A DNA stretch of 8,148 nt from an uncultured Coriobacteriaceae bacterium (lineage in GTDB: Bacteria; Actinomycetota; Coriobacteriia; Coriobacteriales; QAMH01), in NCBI GenBank assembly GCA_902783925.1, contig CACZSV010000057.1, positions 1 through 8,148 of the forward strand, read 5' to 3'. A program made the position numbers and the translations under genes. The notes beneath the pieces were generated by a model. That model worked only from the letters and a program-made list of their open reading frames with translations, did not search any database and had not been told where the DNA came from. This document shows, piece after piece, positions 5,180 to 8,148 of the stretch (positions are counted from its first letter, which is position 1; the number at the start of each line of letters is the position of its first letter).

Positions 5180-6628
5180 ATGCGTGAGGCCTCTGAAGAC
5201 GAGGATAACGTGGCGAACGAGAAAGTCATGCGCATGGGCACAGCGCCCATCGGCAGGCTTCTCTTTGAGTTTGGCGTGCCGGCGGTTATGTCTGTCGTGC
5301 TCAACGCGCTTTACAACATCATCGATTCGATATTCCTTGGTAACGCAATGGGGGAGATCGGCCTAGCTGCCACGACGGTCGCTACGCCTCCCATGACCAT
5401 CATGCTTGCCATCAGCGTCATCGCAGGTGCGGGTGGTAACGCCTGTGCTGCTATTCTGCTTGGCGAGAAGAAGAAGGACCGTGCCGAACATGCGCTGGGC
5501 AACACCTTCCTTCTCATCGTTCTTTTGGCTGTCCCCGTCGCGATTGTTGCGACGTTTTTCCTCGATCCGTTTTTGTATCTCGTGGGCGCAACTGAGGTCA
5601 CGTTACCGTATGCGCGTTCGTTTATGCAGATTATCGCCTATGGCTTCGTGCTCAACAATATTGCCTTCGGCATCTCGAATTTCATGCGTACGGCGGGTGC
5701 TCCATGGCAGGCCCTGGGCTCAGCATTGTTGGGCACTTTTGTCTGTATAGGTTTCAACTACCTCTTCGTTATGGTGTGGGGTTGGGGCGTCAACGGCAGT
5801 GCACTCGCAACGGTTATCGGCGAGGCCGCTTCATCAGTATGGGTGCTTTGGTTTTTTATCTTCAACAAGCGCGCGCCCTTCAGGCTGCGCCTGCGCTATA
5901 TCAAGCCCGATTGGCGTCTGTGTGGTCGTATCCTGACGCTTGGTATGGCTCCATTCGCGCTTCAGTGCGCCGCCGCTATCACGCAGGTCGTAGGCAATTC
6001 CACGCTCGCGACTCTGGGCGCCATGGACGTCATTGGAACCGACGGCGCGCTTGCCAGCATTGGTGTCGTCATGAAGATCGTGCTGTTCGCCGTGTTCCCT
6101 GCGCTTGGCGTTGCAATTGCAGCTCAGCCCATTTTAGGCTTCAATATCGGCGCGCGTAAGTTCGACCGTGTCAAGCGCTGCCTGTTCGATGCGATTCTCA
6201 CCGCGACGGTTATCCTGACCCTATTCTTCGCCGTCTTCCACATATGGCCTACCCAGCTGGTCGGCCTCTTTGGCGTCGAGGAATCTCTAATGGACTTTTC
6301 GATTGTTGCGCTGCAGATCATGACCGTCTTTATCCCCATTGCTGGCGTTCAAATCATTGGGTCGAACTATTTCCAGGCGACGGGGCAGCCCATGAAGTCG
6401 ACGATTCTCTCACTTACGAGACAACTCATATTCCTGCTGCCCATGTATTTCATCGCGCCTATTGTTGTGCCGATGATTCTTGATGTGAGCGGACTGCTGG
6501 GCTTTTGCTTTGCATTTCCTGTGGCGGACCTGCTCTCGGTGCTATTATGCGGTATCTTTCTCATTGTTGAAATTCGGCGTCTCAATAAGCTGCAGACGCT
6601 CGAGCTTGAAAGGAAGTCTCATGTCTAG
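5180..6628 (+). CDS. MATE family multidrug/toxin efflux transporter
   Basis: The product is a cation-coupled multidrug or toxic-compound exporter of the MATE family, in the inner membrane. It has about 12 hydrophobic segments arranged as two similar halves. The N-terminus carries the family pattern GTAPIGRLLFEFGVPAVM...LYNIIDSIFLG (about 20-54 of 482). Later come FMRTAGAPWQALG in the first half and the matching YFQATGQPMKS in the second, the repeated Asn/Arg-Ala-x-Gly-x-P region of the two bundles. Overall it looks most like the MepA-type branch, but substrate is unknown. The start is uncertain: an in-frame TTG at 5108 would overlap rplT and read through the hairpin at 5141-5172. ATG 5180 is the first start beyond it but lacks a ribosome site; GTG 5210 has GAGGA (5201-5205) only four bases away. 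No clear own promoter is seen. The end overlaps the next gene by eight bases. Confidence 0.9.
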   Translation: MREASEDEDNVANEKVMRMGTAPIGRLLFEFGVPAVMSVVLNALYNIIDSIFLGNAMGEIGLAATTVATPPMTIMLAISVIAGAGGNACAAILLGEKKKDRAEHALGNTFLLIVLLAVPVAIVATFFLDPFLYLVGATEVTLPYARSFMQIIAYGFVLNNIAFGISNFMRTAGAPWQALGSALLGTFVCIGFNYLFVMVWGWGVNGSALATVIGEAASSVWVLWFFIFNKRAPFRLRLRYIKPDWRLCGRILTLGMAPFALQCAAAITQVVGNSTLATLGAMDVIGTDGALASIGVVMKIVLFAVFPALGVAIAAQPILGFNIGARKFDRVKRCLFDAILTATVILTLFFAVFHIWPTQLVGLFGVEESLMDFSIVALQIMTVFIPIAGVQIIGSNYFQATGQPMKSTILSLTRQLIFLLPMYFIAPIVVPMILDVSGLLGFCFAFPVADLLSVLLCGIFLIVEIRRLNKLQTLELERKSHV

Positions 6629-7127
6629 CTTGAACTATGTGCTCGTCAAGGAACCGGAGCGCATTGCAGAGCTTGCAAATTTTGCAGAGGGGATTTTCAG
6701 GGAGTATTTCTCGACCTTGCATTCCCCGGATAAAGTCGAATATTTGGTGAACTATCTGCTTTCGACCGAAACGCTCACGACGGCGATTGCGGACGAAGGC
6801 TATGAATATTATTTTGTCGATGAAGGCGAAAACCACATTGGCTTCGTTGGCATCAAACCCGATGACGGGTATCTGTTCTTGAGCAAGCTCTACCTTGCCA
6901 AGGACGCACGTGGCAAAGGGTATGGCCGCCAGGAGTTCGAGTTCGTCAAGCAGCGTGCACAAGACCTCGGGTTCGACCGCATCCGCCTTACATGCGCGCG
7001 CGATAACGTCGCGAGCCTTGATCGCTACGATCATATGGGCTTCAAGAAGATTGCACGCGTCAATAGCAACGTTGGCGGTGGCTTCGAGATGAACGACTAC
7101 GTCATGGAGTACACGATCGAGGCCTAA
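6621..7127 (+). CDS. GNAT family N-acetyltransferase
   Basis: The enzyme should transfer an acetyl group from acetyl-CoA to an amine; the acceptor is not predictable. The 168-aa protein has GNAT topology. There is a helical N-terminal part, a central strand YLFLSKLYLAKDARG (84-98) leading into the acetyl-CoA pyrophosphate loop RGKGYG (97-102, the R/Q-x-x-G-x-G/A motif A), then LTCARDNVASLDRYDHMGF (123-141). That last stretch is the usual motif B with the N-x-x-A/S ... Y ... GF pattern. The ATG at 6621 has AAGGA (6610-6614) six bases upstream and begins inside the last codons of the MATE gene, so the two are translationally coupled. Longer upstream frames would run through transporter coding sequence and are rejected. 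A joint role in detoxification with the transporter is an inference. Confidence 0.92.
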   Translation: MSSLNYVLVKEPERIAELANFAEGIFREYFSTLHSPDKVEYLVNYLLSTETLTTAIADEGYEYYFVDEGENHIGFVGIKPDDGYLFLSKLYLAKDARGKGYGRQEFEFVKQRAQDLGFDRIRLTCARDNVASLDRYDHMGFKKIARVNSNVGGGFEMNDYVMEYTIEA

Positions 7128-7156
7128 GCCCCCCGTTGCACGCAAGGCGTGATTCT

Positions 7157-7194
7157 CGGGATGCCTCGGACATCCGGGGCCTCCCGTCTTTTTT
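7157..7194 (+). terminator. Intrinsic terminator after the MATE-GNAT unit
   Basis: CGGGA (7157-7161) pairs with TCCCG (7182-7186), then after a 1x1 mismatch GCCTCGG (7163-7169) pairs with CCGGGGC (7174-7180, one G-T) around the loop ACAT. TCTTTTTT follows at 7187-7194. This is a textbook Rho-independent terminator for the + strand. Confidence 0.92.
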
Positions 7195-7212
7195 CAGGTC
7201 CCACAGAATGAA

Positions 7213-7233
7213 TCGGCATGACGTTTCTGCCGA
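7213..7233. other. Inverted repeat in the AEC upstream region
   Basis: TCGGCA (7213-7218) and TGCCGA (7228-7233) form a 6-bp inverted repeat with a 9-base spacer, about 140 bases before the AEC start codon. It could be an operator or a chance repeat; no T-run follows. Confidence 0.3.
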
Positions 7234-7369
7234 GCGGTTTTGCCATCCCGCCCATATTGACTTTCCCGACCGGGCTTCCTTGCTTGGGTGAAATGCTTGT
7301 TAACTAAATGAGGCACATTGCCAAGAGGGTATAGACTGAAGTTCAATCGGAAAGTGAGCGAGGTCTGAG

Positions 7370-8148
7370 GTGGAAGCGTTTCTCAATGCAGGGTCGACGA
7401 TGCTGGTGCTCTTCATCGTCATTTCCCTTGGTTTTATCGCACGCCGCCTGAAGATTGTCGACGATGTATTTGACACCGTGCTTTCCAAGGTCATCATGAC
7501 CATCACATGTCCCGCGATGGTTCTTCACGCGGTGCTTTCGAACGCAAGTCTGCCCGACAATAGCGTCATCTTGCAGGTCATGCTCGTCTCCATTGTCACG
7601 TTTATCCCGATATTCGCAATTGGCCTTGCGTTAAGTCGCATCTACCGCGTGCAAAAGAACATGCGCGGCGTGCACGCGTTCGCGGTTTCGTTTGGCAATA
7701 CGGGCTTCATCGGGTTTGCCGTGTGCGGGGCCATACTCGGAAACGATGCTGTGCTCTACGCCTCGATCTATAACATCGCGTTTAATCTGTTCGTGTTCAG
7801 CGTGGGAGCATGGATGATGTCGAGCACGGGAACCGCCGAGCTGGACAGGCACGAGAAGCTCGTCTACATGCGCAAGAACCTGCTCAGCCCCATGATGGCG
7901 GCCTGCGTTCTCGTGTTTTCGCTTGCGCTTTTGCATGTGACGGACTTTGGGATTATTGGCAAAACCTGCGAGCTATTGGGGAGTATGACAGCGCCGGCGA
8001 GCATGCTGGTTATTGGGTCGACGCTTGCTCGCTACCAGATAAAGTCGATGATTAGCAACGGGTGGGTCTACGTGACTGCTTTGGGCAGGCTGATAGTGGC
8101 GCCTGCCGTCGTGTTGTTTCTGGGTGGCCTGATGTTGAGCGATGCGCA
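7370..8148 (+). CDS. Auxin efflux carrier (AEC) family permease, 3' end cut by window edge
   Basis: This is a membrane permease of the AEC/BART group, whose bacterial members move organic acids such as malate or malonate; this one's substrate is unknown. The 259 visible codons are open with no stop and run off the right edge; full-length members have about 300-320 residues. Visible signs are hydrophobic helices at about 8-27, 66-88, 104-123, 128-150, 174-193 and 236-254. The conserved motif SFGNTGFIGFAV lies at 107-118, and the second-half SMTAPASMLVIGSTLA at 205-220, matching the family's Ala-Pro...Gly region. I chose GTG 7370 because GAGG (7360-7363) is six bases upstream and it includes the full first helix; ATG 7400 would truncate it. 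A TATAGACT box at 7330-7337 may be part of its promoter, but no matching -35 is clear. It lies after the preceding terminator, so it is a separate unit. Confidence 0.88.
   Translation, partial: MEAFLNAGSTMLVLFIVISLGFIARRLKIVDDVFDTVLSKVIMTITCPAMVLHAVLSNASLPDNSVILQVMLVSIVTFIPIFAIGLALSRIYRVQKNMRGVHAFAVSFGNTGFIGFAVCGAILGNDAVLYASIYNIAFNLFVFSVGAWMMSSTGTAELDRHEKLVYMRKNLLSPMMAACVLVFSLALLHVTDFGIIGKTCELLGSMTAPASMLVIGSTLARYQIKSMISNGWVYVTALGRLIVAPAVVLFLGGLMLSDA

Overview
The window reads as a moderately GC-rich bacterial chromosome with every supported gene on the + strand. The IF-3, L35 and L20 sequences look actinobacterial. Together with the GC level and the surface-protein style, they suggest a gut-type member of the Coriobacteriia (Collinsella/Eggerthella relatives). 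That placement is an inference from protein character, not a search result.

Layout. (1) 1-288: non-coding leader region with strong inverted repeats and a possible promoter. (2) 289-3600: three tightly packed genes. They encode a membrane-embedded family 2 glycosyltransferase (GT2), a 124-aa single-pass protein with a Gln/Ala/Glu-rich cytoplasmic part, and a 466-aa single-pass protein with a very acidic cytoplasmic half and an unrecognised outer domain. This looks like a small surface-polysaccharide or envelope module and is the least explained part of the window. (3) 3601-3951: a 350-base gap holding a palindromic repeat built from GTAGGGGCG units, a plausible promoter, and a leader that ends in an intrinsic terminator just before the infC ribosome binding site. 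(4) 3952-5115: the translation operon infC-rpmI-rplT, with infC apparently starting at the rare codon ATA, followed by a strong hairpin. (5) 5180-7127: a MATE-family efflux transporter whose end overlaps the start of a GNAT acetyltransferase, closed by a clear intrinsic terminator. (6) 7370-8148: the first 259 codons of an auxin-efflux-carrier (AEC) family permease, cut by the window edge.

How the parts work together. The infC operon appears to be controlled at two levels: a leader attenuator with two competing 5' arms (as known for L20-regulated operons in Firmicutes), and the non-canonical infC start codon, which lets IF-3 repress its own translation. The MATE and GNAT genes are translationally coupled and may form a small detoxification unit. 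In the first operon, the two anchored acidic proteins may be accessory partners of the glycosyltransferase; this rests on gene order and shared topology only.
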